Part shown: in pieces, positions 8,863 to 18,512 of the stretch
How positions within the stretch are numbered: position 1 is the first letter of the stretch
Layout of the letters: each line of letters begins with the position of its first letter
From: Flavobacteriales bacterium
GTDB taxonomy: Bacteria > Bacteroidota > Bacteroidia > Flavobacteriales_C > GCA-002722245
Length of the DNA: 64,000 nt
Assembly: GCA_023251095.1 (NCBI GenBank)
Contig: JAHEZL010000002.1
Coordinates: 186,001-250,000, forward strand
Direction: 5' to 3'
Translations under genes and position numbers: made by a program
Notes under the pieces: generated by a model
Seen by the model: only the letters and a program-made list of their open reading frames with translations
Told to the model about the DNA's origin: nothing
The model's database searches: none

Positions 8863-9909
8863 CTAAGCTAATTTCCAATTATAAGAATCCATCTCCCTCA
8901 CACAAGCCGCCAATAAATCAATAGCGCCCTGAATGTCTTTTGTATTGCACATTTCAATCACCTGATGAATGTGACGTGTTGGAATGGAAATGGCTCCTGC
9001 GATGGATCCTCCGGCGTTCATGCGTTGGATACCGGCAGTATCTGTTCCGCCACCGGTAAGCACTTCCGGCTGCCATTTGATTTTATTTTTGTCGGCAGTT
9101 TTTTTCATGAACCTCACCATGCGCTGATCGCAGATGGTGGAAGAATCCATGATTTTAATGGCAACACCGTGACCGAGAGAAGTTATTTTTTCATGTTCGG
9201 GTGCCCCCGGCAAATCGTAAGCGATGGTAGTATCCAAACCAATTCCGAAATCAGGATTGATTTCCAAAGCGGATACACTTGCACCACGAATTCCAACTTC
9301 CTCTTGTACTGTGAATACGGCATTGAGCGTGTATGGAAGTTTTTTGCCTTTGAGTTTTTTCAGCGTTTCAATTAAAATAAAAACAGAAACGCGATTATCT
9401 AAAGATTTAGCGTTGACGCAATCTCCCATTTGAATCAGTTCGCGCTGACGGGTTACAGTATTTCCAACCTCCACTAACTTTTCTACTTCTTTGTAAGGCA
9501 AGCCGAGATCGATATAAAAATCAGTGATTTTAGCTGGATGATTTCTTTCTTCCGGCGACATAACGTGAATAGGTTTTGAACCCATAACACCAATTAAATC
9601 TTTTTTTCCGTGAACGATAACACGCTGTGCCGTCAGTGTTTTAGGATCAAAACCGCCAAGCGGATGAAATTTTAAAAAACCATTTTTATCGATGTGTGTC
9701 ACCATGAAACCAATTTCGTCCATGTGTGCCGCTACCATGATTTGCTTGTTTTGCTGACCTTTTACAATCGCGTTGACATTGCCCATGTTGTCCATGCGGA
9801 TTTCATCAACGAGAGGTTTAATCTCCCGTAAAACAATAGCACGCACACGCTCTTCAAATCCGGGAGCGCCGGCTACTTCAGATATTTCTTTGAGGAGGGC
9901 AATGTTCAT
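8863..9909 (-). CDS. M42 family metallopeptidase (glutamyl/deblocking aminopeptidase type)
   Basis: Cytosolic di-zinc aminopeptidase that forms a tetrahedral particle in studied relatives and trims short peptides. 348 residues. Ligands and catalytic residues are visible: His in VAAHMDEIGF, Asp in SLDNRVSV, the catalytic EE in VQEEVGIRGA, Asp in IGLDTTIAYD and His in PTRHIHQV. GGTDTAG also fits. Starts one base from the pyruvate kinase stop codon, so the two are read as one transcript from the pyk promoter. Confidence 0.93.
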   Translation of the reverse strand: MNIALLKEISEVAGAPGFEERVRAIVLREIKPLVDEIRMDNMGNVNAIVKGQQNKQIMVAAHMDEIGFMVTHIDKNGFLKFHPLGGFDPKTLTAQRVIVHGKKDLIGVMGSKPIHVMSPEERNHPAKITDFYIDLGLPYKEVEKLVEVGNTVTRQRELIQMGDCVNAKSLDNRVSVFILIETLKKLKGKKLPYTLNAVFTVQEEVGIRGASVSALEINPDFGIGLDTTIAYDLPGAPEHEKITSLGHGVAIKIMDSSTICDQRMVRFMKKTADKNKIKWQPEVLTGGGTDTAGIQRMNAGGSIAGAISIPTRHIHQVIEMCNTKDIQGAIDLLAACVREMDSYNWKLA

Positions 9910-9910
9910 C

Positions 9911-11335
9911 TTAGCAAACCTGACTTAACTTAATTGTATTTGTTTTTCCTTTGGTGTGGATAGGCATTGAAGCAACGTTGATGTAGAAATCCCCTTGTTT
10001 CAATAAATCTTTTCCTTTCAGGAATTCTTCTAAATCGTTGATGGTACTATCTGTACTTTCGAATTTATCGTAGTAAAATCCTTTAACACCCCATATCAAG
10101 CTCACCATTGCCAAGATTTCCTTGTTGCTGGTAAATACATAGATGTAGGCTTTCGGACGGTGACTGGCTAGTTTAAAAGCAGTGTATCCTGAGTGTGTCA
10201 TGGTGATGATAGCCTTAGCATTAACACGGTCAGACAATCGAACACCGCTAATACACACCTGATCCGATACAAAGCGCTCTTCGCGGTGAACAGGAACCAT
10301 TTTGTGGTTGTAAATATCGTCGTATTCTTCTACTTTCTTAACGATGTTGGCCATAGTCTCAATTACCAAATCAGGATGTCTTCCAACAGAAGTTTCACCG
10401 CTCAGCATCACTGCATCGGCGCCATCCATAACTGCATTGGCAACGTCGTTCACTTCCGCACGAGAAGGAGTAACGCCGTCGATCATACTTTCCATCATTT
10501 GTGTTGCAACGATGATAGGTTTAGAAGCCATCTGACATTTTTTGATCATCATTTTTTGCAACAAAGGAACGTCCTGATAAGGAACCTCAATTCCAAGGTC
10601 ACCACGTGCTACCATGATAGCATCAGTGGCTTCAATGATTTCATCGATATCGGTAATTGCTTCAGGTTTTTCAATTTTAGCGATGATGCGGGCATTGCTG
10701 CCTTTGCTTTCTATTATTTTACGCAATTCATGAATATCGTTGGCGTTGCGCACAAAGGATAAGGCTACCCATTCTACATTTTGCGACAAAGCAAAATCCA
10801 AATCTCTTTTGTCTTTTTCTGATAAAGAAGGCAAAGAAACTTTAGTATAGGGAAGGTTTACACCTTTTTTCGATTTCAGTTTTCCACCGAATAAAACTTC
10901 TACAACCACTTCATCTTTACGATTGGTAGAAACAACTTTAACAGTGATTTTACCATCGTCGATTAATATTTTTTCTCCAACGTTAACGTCCTGAGGGAAG
11001 GTAGCGTAAGTCATGAAAACTTTGCTTGCAGTACCAATACATTCAGTGGTGCTGATGGTTATTAAATCACCTGCTTTAACATCAGCGCCATCATTTTCCA
11101 TAACACCGATACGCAATTTCGGACCTTGTAAATCGGCCAGAATAGCGATGTGTGTATTCAATTCTTTTGCAACGCCACGAATGGTTTTAATGTGTTCGCC
11201 ATGAAAAGCATGGTCACCGTGTGAAAAATTCATTCGGCATACATCAACGCCTTTTTCAATCATTTTGGTAAGCATTTCCTTGCTGGAACACGCCGGCCCC
11301 ATCGTCGCTACAATTTTTGTTCTTTTTAAATTCAT
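9911..11335 (-). CDS. pyk: Pyruvate kinase
   Basis: Last step of glycolysis: phosphoenolpyruvate + ADP to pyruvate + ATP. 474 residues, normal length. Visible: substrate-binding KIVATMGPA and CRMNFSHGDH at the N-terminus, the catalytic Lys in IIAKIEKPEAI, metal ligands in AIMVARGDLGIEVP, and MMESMIDGVTPSRAEVNDVANAVMDGADAVMLSGETSVG-type core (given here in part). ATG at 11335 follows an 88-base leader after a good promoter. Confidence 0.97.
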   Translation of the reverse strand: MNLKRTKIVATMGPACSSKEMLTKMIEKGVDVCRMNFSHGDHAFHGEHIKTIRGVAKELNTHIAILADLQGPKLRIGVMENDGADVKAGDLITISTTECIGTASKVFMTYATFPQDVNVGEKILIDDGKITVKVVSTNRKDEVVVEVLFGGKLKSKKGVNLPYTKVSLPSLSEKDKRDLDFALSQNVEWVALSFVRNANDIHELRKIIESKGSNARIIAKIEKPEAITDIDEIIEATDAIMVARGDLGIEVPYQDVPLLQKMMIKKCQMASKPIIVATQMMESMIDGVTPSRAEVNDVANAVMDGADAVMLSGETSVGRHPDLVIETMANIVKKVEEYDDIYNHKMVPVHREERFVSDQVCISGVRLSDRVNAKAIITMTHSGYTAFKLASHRPKAYIYVFTSNKEILAMVSLIWGVKGFYYDKFESTDSTINDLEEFLKGKDLLKQGDFYINVASMPIHTKGKTNTIKLSQVC

Positions 11336-11427
11336 CTCTTTATATTTTTCATTAATAGGGTATACTCTACATTTAGGGAGAAAGAAATATTTTTTTGGCT
11401 ATTCCTTTTTCACTTTTTTGAAGAAAC

Positions 11428-11458
11428 CAAATATAAGTATTTAGTTCAAGGGATCAAT
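11428..11458 (-). promoter_or_regulatory. pyk promoter
   Basis: On the minus strand ATTG (11455-11458), 19 bases, then a perfect TATATTTG (11428-11435). This fits the Bacteroidota TTTG/TAnnTTTG pattern with correct spacing. The start of transcription would be near 11424, leaving a leader of about 88 bases in which no clear riboswitch is seen. Confidence 0.6.
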
Positions 11459-11494
11459 GAGTTTTTTGATGAATTGCTAACCGCCCTCCGTGAA

Positions 11495-11914
11495 TTAAAA
11501 AAGAAGATTATTCCCAGATTTTAAAGTGCTGGGATCAACGCTGAAAGCCGTTAAAACACTGGACATTTTTTTTATTCGCTCAATTAAAATTTCCAATTCA
11601 TCTTCGTCAATCGGTCCGCGGATTTGAAGGAAGTAATCGATTTGCTTCATTTCGGGAATTAAAATTCCGGCATCACCGCGATTGGAAAGTATGAAATAGG
11701 AAGTATGATTTTCTTCGTCTTCAAAAGAGAAAAGAGAAAATTTACTTTTGTTTTTCGATTTGTCGACGATGAGTTCAAAATCTTCATTGCGTTTGAACTC
11801 AATGCCCATATGCTGACTCAGCGCCCAGATAAAACGGTAATCTTTCAAATGGCAGGAAATCCCTGCCAGCAGGAAATCGTATTCGGGTTCGAAGTCGAGG
11901 GTTAATTTTGCCAT
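11495..11914 (-). CDS. IPExxxVDY family protein
   Basis: 139-residue member of a Bacteroidota-only family named for a conserved motif, here IPEMKQIDY. Function unknown. It overlaps the 3' end of rnc by 13 bases on the same strand, a placement next to RNase III that I recall in other Bacteroidota; this hints at a role tied to RNA processing or simply tight transcription linkage. Soluble, with mixed alpha/beta pattern and no membrane segments. Last gene of the acpP-fabF-rnc transcript. Confidence 0.85.
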   Translation of the reverse strand: MAKLTLDFEPEYDFLLAGISCHLKDYRFIWALSQHMGIEFKRNEDFELIVDKSKNKSKFSLFSFEDEENHTSYFILSNRGDAGILIPEMKQIDYFLQIRGPIDEDELEILIERIKKMSSVLTAFSVDPSTLKSGNNLLF

Positions 11915-12636
11915 TTCTCAATAAATCCTGATAAAAATAGCTTTTTTGCGCATTCCTGTTCTGCTTCTTTTTTCGATTTCGCTGTTGCTTCTTCTTTCAA
12001 TTCATCCTGAACAAAGAGGCCGATGCGGAAAAGGCGTTGGTGTTCTTCATTGGTTTCCTCCAGTACTTTGAAGAAAGTTTTTATTTTATTTTTTTGCGAC
12101 CACTCGATGAGTTTGCTTTTGTAATTCTCGTCGGCATTGAGGATTTCATCAATGTTGTAGTAAGGAATTAAAATTTTATTGATGATGAATTTACGTGAAA
12201 CCGCCAGTCCTTTGTCTACATAAATGGCACCTATCAATGCTTCCAGTGCATTGCCGCCGATAGAAACAGGAAAAGGATCCTGTCCGAGCTTCACCTTTAT
12301 CAAATCTTTTATTCCCATTGATTCAGCAATGGAGTTGAGCGTTTTTCTGCTCACCATAGCCGATTTTATTTTGGTGAGTGTTCCTTCATGATCATTGGGA
12401 AATTTTTCATACAAAAATTCAGAAATGACCAAACTCAATACGGAGTCGCCCAAAAATTCCAGTCGCTCATTGTATTGTCCGGGTTTAGAGCCGCTGCCCA
12501 AAGAAGAGCGATGCGTAAATGCAGTTTTGTAAGGGGAAATATCAGAAGGAAAAAACCCGGTTAATTTCTTTAACCGGGTCAAAAATATTTTGTCTTTAGA
12601 AAAATAAACGCCGATTTTTCTAAGCAGCGCCACCAA
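11902..12636 (-). CDS. rnc: Ribonuclease III
   Basis: Cuts double-stranded RNA; processes rRNA precursors and structured mRNAs. 244 residues: an RNase III domain with TAFTHRS and the signature ERLEFLGDSVLSLV carrying the catalytic acidic residues, then a double-stranded RNA-binding domain from about residue 168 (YKSKLIEWSQKN ... AKSKKEAEQECAKKL). Follows fabF after two bases. The acpP-fabF-rnc order is widely conserved in bacteria. Confidence 0.96.
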   Translation of the reverse strand: MVALLRKIGVYFSKDKIFLTRLKKLTGFFPSDISPYKTAFTHRSSLGSGSKPGQYNERLEFLGDSVLSLVISEFLYEKFPNDHEGTLTKIKSAMVSRKTLNSIAESMGIKDLIKVKLGQDPFPVSIGGNALEALIGAIYVDKGLAVSRKFIINKILIPYYNIDEILNADENYKSKLIEWSQKNKIKTFFKVLEETNEEHQRLFRIGLFVQDELKEEATAKSKKEAEQECAKKLFLSGFIEKWQN

Positions 12637-12638
12637 TA

Positions 12639-13892
12639 TTAAGCTTCAAAAGCTTTGAAGATTATACTTGCATTGTGACCACCAAATCCGAAAGTATTGG
12701 TTAATGCAGCTTTCACTTTTCTCTCTTGTGCTTTATTGAAAGTCAGATTCAGTTTATTGTCCAACTCCGGATCATCTGTAAAGTGATTGATGGTTGGAGG
12801 GATAATTCCATGCACAATTGCCAATACACAAGCCAATCCTTCAATAGCACCGGCAGCACCTAACAAGTGACCGGTCATTGATTTAGTAGAACTGATGTTG
12901 ACTTTATAAGCATGCTCACCGAATACTTTTTGAATTGCCTTTGTTTCAGCTAAATCTCCAAGCGGAGTAGAAGTACCGTGAACGTTAATATAATCAATGT
13001 CTTGAGGAGTCATGTAAGCATCTTCCAAAGCCATTCTCATTACATTCATTGCGCCCAATCCTTCAGGATGTGGAGCAGTGATGTGATGCGCATCGGCAGA
13101 TAAACCTCCACCTACAACCTCCGCATAGATAGTAGCGCCTCTTGCTTTGGCGTGTTCGTATTCTTCCAGAACCATTGCTCCTGCACCTTCTCCCAATACA
13201 AAACCTTCACGGTCTTTATCAAAAGGACGGGAAGCAGTTTGCGGAGAATCATTTCTGGTAGATAAAGCTTGCAAAGCATTGAAACCTCCTACACCGGCAG
13301 CATTTACTGCAGCTTCAGAACCACCAGATACAATGATGTCAGCTTTACCCAAACGGATATAGTTGAAAGCATCAATGATAGCGTGGGTAGAAGAAGCACA
13401 GGCTGAAACGGTAGCGAAGTTCGGACCTCTCAATCCGAATTTCATAGAGATATGACCTGCAGCGATATCGGCAATCATTTTTGGAATAAAGAAAGGATTG
13501 AAACGAGGCGTTCCGTCTCCTTTGGCGAAGGCCTCTACTTCCTGTTGGAAAGTTTCGAGTCCGCCGATTCCTGATCCCCAAATAACTCCGGCGCGGTCGC
13601 GATTGATTTTTTCCAAATCAAATCCCGAATGCAGTATAGCCTCAGTGGCACATACCACAGCAAATTGCGCATAGCGGTCGATTTTTCTTCCTTCTTTGCG
13701 GTCGAAATGGTCTTCGACATTAAAATTTTTGACTTCGCAGGCGAAACGCGTTTTAAACTTCGAGGCATCAAAACGTGTGATTGGAGCAGCTCCGCTCACG
13801 CCGTTTTTTAATCCTTCCCAGTAGGAAGAGACATTGTTGCCAAGAGGTGTCAACGCGCCAAGGCCCGTAACAACAACTCTTTTAAGCTCCAT
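12639..13892 (-). CDS. fabF: Beta-ketoacyl-ACP synthase II
   Basis: Condenses malonyl-ACP with acyl-ACP to lengthen fatty acids in type II synthesis. 417 residues with the catalytic triad C165 (VSACASS), H305 (NVHGTSTP) and H342 (MTGHLLGAAG). Full length. Lies 15 bases downstream of acpP, its protein partner. Confidence 0.97.
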   Translation of the reverse strand: MELKRVVVTGLGALTPLGNNVSSYWEGLKNGVSGAAPITRFDASKFKTRFACEVKNFNVEDHFDRKEGRKIDRYAQFAVVCATEAILHSGFDLEKINRDRAGVIWGSGIGGLETFQQEVEAFAKGDGTPRFNPFFIPKMIADIAAGHISMKFGLRGPNFATVSACASSTHAIIDAFNYIRLGKADIIVSGGSEAAVNAAGVGGFNALQALSTRNDSPQTASRPFDKDREGFVLGEGAGAMVLEEYEHAKARGATIYAEVVGGGLSADAHHITAPHPEGLGAMNVMRMALEDAYMTPQDIDYINVHGTSTPLGDLAETKAIQKVFGEHAYKVNISSTKSMTGHLLGAAGAIEGLACVLAIVHGIIPPTINHFTDDPELDNKLNLTFNKAQERKVKAALTNTFGFGGHNASIIFKAFEA

Positions 13893-13907
13893 TATAGTAG
13901 GTGTGAA

Positions 13908-14144
13908 TTACTTCGCGTTACTTTCAATGTATGAAATCGCTTCACCAACGGTGCTGATTTTTTCGGCTTGATCGTCAGGAATAGCGATGTTGAATTCTTT
14001 TTCAAATTCCATGATCAATTCTACGGTATCCAATGAATCCGCTCCTAAATCATTTGTGAAGCTAGCTTCAGTTGTTACTTCGCTTTCGTCAACTCCTAAT
14101 TTATCAACGATGATGGCTTTTACTCTTGATGCGATATCAGACAT
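13908..14144 (-). CDS. acpP: Acyl carrier protein
   Basis: 78-residue acidic helical protein that carries growing fatty acyl chains on 4'-phosphopantetheine. The attachment Ser is S37 in [10 protein letters not shown]. First gene of the acpP-fabF-rnc transcript, with a likely promoter in the 120-bp gap shared with divergent purN. Confidence 0.97.
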   Translation of the reverse strand: MSDIASRVKAIIVDKLGVDESEVTTEASFTNDLGADSLDTVELIMEFEKEFNIAIPDDQAEKISTVGEAISYIESNAK

Positions 14145-14172
14145 GTTCTCAGTTTTAAGTTAAACAAGATTA

Positions 14173-14204
14173 CAAAGAAAACAATTTCTCTGAAAACAAT
14201 CAAA
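14173..14204 (-). promoter_or_regulatory. Probable acpP promoter
   Basis: On the minus strand TTTG (14201-14204), 20 bases, then TTTCTTTG (14173-14180), one mismatch from TAnnTTTG. Predicted leader about 25 bases. Confidence 0.4.
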
Positions 14205-14264
14205 GGTTTGTCTTTTTTATTGATTAAAAATTAATTGCACCTTTGTACAAAAGTCAGGAAAGGT

Positions 14265-14825
14265 ATGAATATCGCAGTTTTCGCGTCGGGATCGGGCAGC
14301 AATGCACAAAAAATATTTGAGCATTTTGAGCAGCATCCTACGGTAAAAGTGGCTTTATTGGTCTGCAACAAACCCGAAGCGTACGTAATTGAGCGGGCAA
14401 AAAAGTTTGGAATACCTGTTTTGATAATTGATAAATCCTCTTTTTCCGACGAGCATTTTTTACTTCCTGCATTAAAGCAACACAACATCGAGTTCATTGT
14501 ATTGGCCGGATTTTTATGGCTGATTCCCGCTTATCTGATAAAAGCCTATCCCGATAAGATGGTGAATATTCATCCTGCGTTATTGCCTAAATACGGAGGC
14601 AAAGGAATGCATGGAATGCACGTACATAAGGCAGTACACGAGAATAAAGAAGCGGAATCAGGCATCACTGTTCACTATGTGAACGAAGTATATGATTCGG
14701 GAAAAATTGTTTTTCAGGCCACCTGTAAAGTAGAAGGCTTGCATCCTGATGACATTGCGAAAGAAGTTTTGAAACTGGAGCACCGTCATTTCCCTCAAGT
14801 AATAGAAAAAATACTCTGCTCATGA
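14265..14825 (+). CDS. purN: Phosphoribosylglycinamide formyltransferase
   Basis: Third step of purine synthesis: transfers formyl from 10-formyl-tetrahydrofolate to GAR. 186 residues. Active-site residues N101 and H103 (in NIHPALLPKYGGKGMHG) and D144 (YDSGKI) are all present at positions matching the family. The start at 14265 (MNIAVFASGSGSN) gives the classic N-terminus; ten codons upstream from a TTG are open but not homologous. A CACCTTTG box at 14238-14245 is a possible promoter. The last four bases overlap rnhA. Confidence 0.95.
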   Translation: MNIAVFASGSGSNAQKIFEHFEQHPTVKVALLVCNKPEAYVIERAKKFGIPVLIIDKSSFSDEHFLLPALKQHNIEFIVLAGFLWLIPAYLIKAYPDKMVNIHPALLPKYGGKGMHGMHVHKAVHENKEAESGITVHYVNEVYDSGKIVFQATCKVEGLHPDDIAKEVLKLEHRHFPQVIEKILCS

Positions 14826-15298
14826 GTAAAGTAACTATTTATACAGATGGCGCTGCCAAAGGAAATCCGGGAAGAGGAGGCTATGGTGTGGTGATGATGG
14901 CCGGCCAGCACCGCAAAGAAATTTCGGAAGGATTTACTTTAACCACCAATAACCGGATGGAACTTTTGAGTGTGATAGTGGCCTTGGAGGCATTGACAAA
15001 ACCGGGTTGTGAGGTAACGATTTATTCCGATTCGAAATATGTGGTGGATTCTGTAGAAAAGAAATGGGTTTTCGGTTGGCAGAAGAAAGGTTTTTCGGGC
15101 AAAAAAAATGTGGATTTATGGAAGCGTTTTTTATTGATTTTCCCAAAGCACAAAGTAAATTTTGTTTGGGTGAAAGGTCATGCCGGTAACCCTATGAATG
15201 AGCGTTGTGATGAGTTGGCGGTTGCTGCTGCGGAGGGAAGGAATTTAAAAGCCGATGTGGGTTATGAAAGCACTAAAGACGATGCTAGTTTGCTTTAA
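14822..15298 (+). CDS. rnhA: Ribonuclease HI
   Basis: Degrades RNA in RNA-DNA hybrids. 158 residues. The catalytic acids D9 (YTDGAAKGNPG), E47 (NNRMELLS), D70 (YSDSKYVVD) and a final Asp in GNPMNERCDELA are present. Translationally coupled to purN (ATGA overlap). Its last 14 coding bases overlap tail-to-tail with the converging M1 aminopeptidase gene. Confidence 0.95.
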   Translation: MSKVTIYTDGAAKGNPGRGGYGVVMMAGQHRKEISEGFTLTTNNRMELLSVIVALEALTKPGCEVTIYSDSKYVVDSVEKKWVFGWQKKGFSGKKNVDLWKRFLLIFPKHKVNFVWVKGHAGNPMNERCDELAVAAAEGRNLKADVGYESTKDDASLL

Positions 15299-17969
15299 TC
15301 AGGCCCGCTGCTTTATACTCTTCCAGTAATTCTTTATTTTTTTCTGCGGCAATTGCTTTCGCAATTTTATCATCGATTTTTACGATTTCTTTTTTCAGCC
15401 TGTCCAGTTTATCCTGCATTTGCTGAGCGTCCAATGATTTTTTCGCTACGTTTTTGTTATCGGTTAAATCCTGTTCGAGATCTTTTATTCTTTTGTCGTA
15501 ACGGACTTTTAATTTGTTCATTCCCATTACCGCTTCCTTTCTTACAATTTTATCTTCATCATTTGTGGCAATATTGTAGAGAGAATCGAGTCCGGCAAAA
15601 AATATTGTTTCAGATTGTTTGGTGAGATAATCTGCAAAAAAGCCAACCATTTCGGCCTGATCATCTTTTTCAAAATGAGGAATGGTGTTGGTGAAGTAAG
15701 AATAATATTTCTCGTCTTTTTGATCAGCGTAAATCTCGGCAATGGTAACGGTAATCGACTCTGCAATAGGATATTCTTTTGTTTTAATGATGGCCAGAGC
15801 AGCATCTTTTTGTTTTTCTTTTTGAAGCAGATAGTAGCCTTTGAGGGTAGAGGCCACTACAAGATTGGAAGAATCATTCAAGGTTTTTTTGAAAACCGGT
15901 TCCGCTTCTTCAAAAGTATAATTGGCGCGAATTTGTTTGATGGCCAGTGAACGCACATAAGACTTAGGATCTTTGGTGGCCATTTTAAAAATAACATCCA
16001 TCAGTTCTCCCTTGAGAGTGTCATTTAAATCCAGTTCTGCAAGAGCATAATATCTGTTGGCCCAGAAGGGATCATTTAAGGCCTGAATGAGCACGTCATT
16101 TTTTAATGTAGTGCTGTTTTTTTCTTCTATGATATAAGCCAGGGCATCGTATCTGTCGATTAAATTTTTTCCTTTAGCGTACTGAAAAGCCCATTCTTCG
16201 GGCGTTTTATGTTCAATTTTTTCGCACAACAAAATTTTGTCGGCATCGGTGCTCACCCATTCCGGTTTTCCGTCGGCAGGGAGTTTAAAGGTTTGTGATT
16301 TTTTTTCCAGCCATACTCTGTGGCGTTTAGGCTTTGCGCCCGAATAAATATCAATATCAACCGGCAAGCGGAAAACAGGAGAAATTTCAAAGTCTTGTTT
16401 TTGCTGAATAGTTACTGAAACAGAATCGGATGCAACATCATAAGCATAAGAAATATCCAATACAGGATGGCCTTTAGAGAGGAACCACTGATTGAAAAAC
16501 CAGTTGAGATCTTCGCCTGTAATTTTTTCAAAAGACATGCGCAGATTGTGTATTTCAGCCGATTGAAATTTATTGTTGACCAGATAATCCTGGAGGGCTG
16601 CAAAAAAGGCATCGTCGCCAATGTAGTTTCTCAGCATGTGTAACACACAGCCGCCTTTGTTGTAGCTGTGTCCGTCGAACATATCGTCGATGCTTTTATA
16701 ATCGTAGCGAATTAGATCTTCCTTTTTTTCGCGGGACTCCATGATATAGCCCTCCATGTCTTTCACAAAATGGTAATCGGCAGCTTCGCGTCCGTACTTA
16801 TGATCTATCCATAAATATTCGCTGTAATTCGCAAAAGATTCATTCAGCGGGAGATTGGCCCATGATTCACAAGTAACTAAATCTCCAAACCAATGGTGAA
16901 AAAGTTCATGTGAAATATGATCTTCATGATCCATATCCAGCAATTCTTTTTTGGAGCGCATTACATATTCGGCGTGTAAAACGGCAGTAGTATTTTCCAT
17001 GGCGCCGGCTACAAAGTCACGAACAATCATTTGAGAATATTTTGCCCAGGGATAAGGCACGCCTAATTTTTTTGAGAAGAACTGAATCATTTCTGGAGTA
17101 TTGCCAAACACGGCCATTACATCAGCAGAATCTTTGTGTTCAACATAATAAGTCATTGGCAGATCCCCGGAATGATCTTTTTTAACAAAGAAGTCGCCCG
17201 CGGCAATCATCACCAAATAAGGAGAATGCTGAAGTTCCTGTTTCCAGTAGTCGGTACGGGTGCCGTCGCCATTTAAGGTAGAATACTGGAGTGTGCCGTT
17301 GGAAAGCGTTACAAATTTTTCATCCACGGTAAAGAAAATCTCTTCCGTCATTTTTTCATTGGTAGCTTCTATGGTTGGAAACCAGCAGGAATTGGATTCG
17401 GGTTCTCCCTGCGACCACATTTCCTTTGGTTTATAGAGATTTTTACTGTCGGCATTGATAAAATACAAACCTTTCTGATCTTCTTTTTCAATGATCTTTT
17501 TTTCCAGCAGTTTCTCCGGTTGCGCAACGTATTCAATGTAAATTTTGTAAGTCTGAGTTCTTTTGTATTCCTTATCCAGTTGGATGCTGAGTGCTTTATC
17601 GTTGTATTTGTAAACCAATTTCTTTTTAGCGCCTGAGGAATCAATCAAAGAAACTTCTTTAATGAGCATTCCTTTGGCGTCCAGTTCCACTTGTTTTACA
17701 GGATAAAAATAGGGTTTTATACTAAGGGTGGCTTTGCCGTATAATTCACGTTTGGTCCAATCCAAGCTTACTTCTAAACGCGTGTGCAGCAAATCATTTT
17801 TTCGGGTTTTGCTGGCGTGATAAACTTTTGGGGTTTCTTCGCTGTTTATTGAAACGTTAGAAACGGCAATATTTTTTTTATCTTTTTTAAATAAATGGCA
17901 GGAGGATAAGCTTAATAACAGGGCTAAAGAAATTGACCCAAAGGTTTTTGTGTATCTCACGAGCAACAT
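15285..17969 (-). CDS. M1 family metallo-aminopeptidase lipoprotein
   Basis: Zinc aminopeptidase on the cell envelope. 894 residues: lipoprotein signal ending LLSLSSC, a beta-rich N-domain (to ~220), the catalytic domain with substrate-binding GAMEN (in VAGAMENTTAV) and the zinc site H354-E355-x-x-H358 plus E377 eighteen residues on. Then a long helical C-terminal region (~590-894) with HEAT-like repeats, ending in a Lys/Glu-rich coiled coil. Likely digests peptides for nutrition. A perfect TATGTTTG box ends six bases before its ATG. Confidence 0.93.
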   Translation of the reverse strand: MLLVRYTKTFGSISLALLLSLSSCHLFKKDKKNIAVSNVSINSEETPKVYHASKTRKNDLLHTRLEVSLDWTKRELYGKATLSIKPYFYPVKQVELDAKGMLIKEVSLIDSSGAKKKLVYKYNDKALSIQLDKEYKRTQTYKIYIEYVAQPEKLLEKKIIEKEDQKGLYFINADSKNLYKPKEMWSQGEPESNSCWFPTIEATNEKMTEEIFFTVDEKFVTLSNGTLQYSTLNGDGTRTDYWKQELQHSPYLVMIAAGDFFVKKDHSGDLPMTYYVEHKDSADVMAVFGNTPEMIQFFSKKLGVPYPWAKYSQMIVRDFVAGAMENTTAVLHAEYVMRSKKELLDMDHEDHISHELFHHWFGDLVTCESWANLPLNESFANYSEYLWIDHKYGREAADYHFVKDMEGYIMESREKKEDLIRYDYKSIDDMFDGHSYNKGGCVLHMLRNYIGDDAFFAALQDYLVNNKFQSAEIHNLRMSFEKITGEDLNWFFNQWFLSKGHPVLDISYAYDVASDSVSVTIQQKQDFEISPVFRLPVDIDIYSGAKPKRHRVWLEKKSQTFKLPADGKPEWVSTDADKILLCEKIEHKTPEEWAFQYAKGKNLIDRYDALAYIIEEKNSTTLKNDVLIQALNDPFWANRYYALAELDLNDTLKGELMDVIFKMATKDPKSYVRSLAIKQIRANYTFEEAEPVFKKTLNDSSNLVVASTLKGYYLLQKEKQKDAALAIIKTKEYPIAESITVTIAEIYADQKDEKYYSYFTNTIPHFEKDDQAEMVGFFADYLTKQSETIFFAGLDSLYNIATNDEDKIVRKEAVMGMNKLKVRYDKRIKDLEQDLTDNKNVAKKSLDAQQMQDKLDRLKKEIVKIDDKIAKAIAAEKNKELLEEYKAAGLIKAN

Positions 17970-17975
17970 TTGTTA

Positions 17976-17983
17976 CAAACATA
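17976..17983 (-). promoter_or_regulatory. -7 box of the M1 aminopeptidase gene
   Basis: TATGTTTG on the minus strand, exact TAnnTTTG, followed by six bases and then the ATG. This close placement implies almost no 5' leader. Confidence 0.45.
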
Positions 17984-17992
17984 AAGAATAGC

Positions 17993-18023
17993 TTTCTGAA
18001 ATAAAATAAATCATGTAGGTTTG
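17993..18023 (+). promoter_or_regulatory. Promoter of the biotin carboxyl carrier gene
   Basis: TTTC (17993-17996), 19 bases, then a perfect TAGGTTTG (18016-18023), followed by only four bases before ATG 18028. With the usual start point about four bases past the box the mRNA would begin at or next to the start codon. Confidence 0.55.
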
Positions 18024-18027
18024 TCTT

Positions 18028-18501
18028 ATGCTGCAAATAAAGGTAAACAACAAAAATTTTTCTGTGGCTCCGGATAGTGTTTCGGCTTTTCAAATAGAGG
18101 AGCTTGGAGACGGTCGGTTTTTAATGAGAAGGGGAGATAAGGTGATGGAGATATTTTTACTGTCGGCCGCTGAAGACGGAAAAGAACTGGAAGTACAAAT
18201 CGGTCAGAGTTATTTCAAATCAGAGGTTCAAACCGAGTTTGACCAGTTGTTGGGCACGATGGGTTTTAAAAGCGGAGATTCAAAAAAATTAAAAGAATTG
18301 AAATCCCCGATGCCCGGAAAAATTATTTCTGTTTTGGTGCAGGATGGAGCTGAGGTGAAAGCAGGAGACCCTTTGTTGTTGCTGGAGGCCATGAAAATGG
18401 AAAATGTATTGCAGAGTTCAATCGATGGAAAAGTAGAGAAAGTGTTGGTAGAAAAAGGAGCATCGGTAAATAAAAATGATCTATTAATTAAGTTTGTTTA
18501 A
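18028..18501 (+). CDS. Biotin/lipoyl carrier protein (acyl-CoA carboxylase biotin carrier type)
   Basis: 157-residue carrier subunit. The last ~70 residues form a biotinyl domain with PMPGKI, and the biotin Lys is K123 in EAMKMEN. The N-terminal ~85 residues resemble the short linker domains of propionyl/methylmalonyl-CoA carboxylase carrier chains. The carboxylase and carboxyltransferase subunits are not in the window, so the exact substrate is open. A 9-base gap and the same strand link it to the following lipoprotein. Confidence 0.9.
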   Translation: MLQIKVNNKNFSVAPDSVSAFQIEELGDGRFLMRRGDKVMEIFLLSAAEDGKELEVQIGQSYFKSEVQTEFDQLLGTMGFKSGDSKKLKELKSPMPGKIISVLVQDGAEVKAGDPLLLLEAMKMENVLQSSIDGKVEKVLVEKGASVNKNDLLIKFV

Positions 18502-18512
18502 AACAGAGATGT

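Noticed and set aside
10193-10762. 189-residue plus-strand ORF
   Set aside because: Antisense to the well-supported pyk gene; His/Phe/Asn-rich and typical of a shadow frame.
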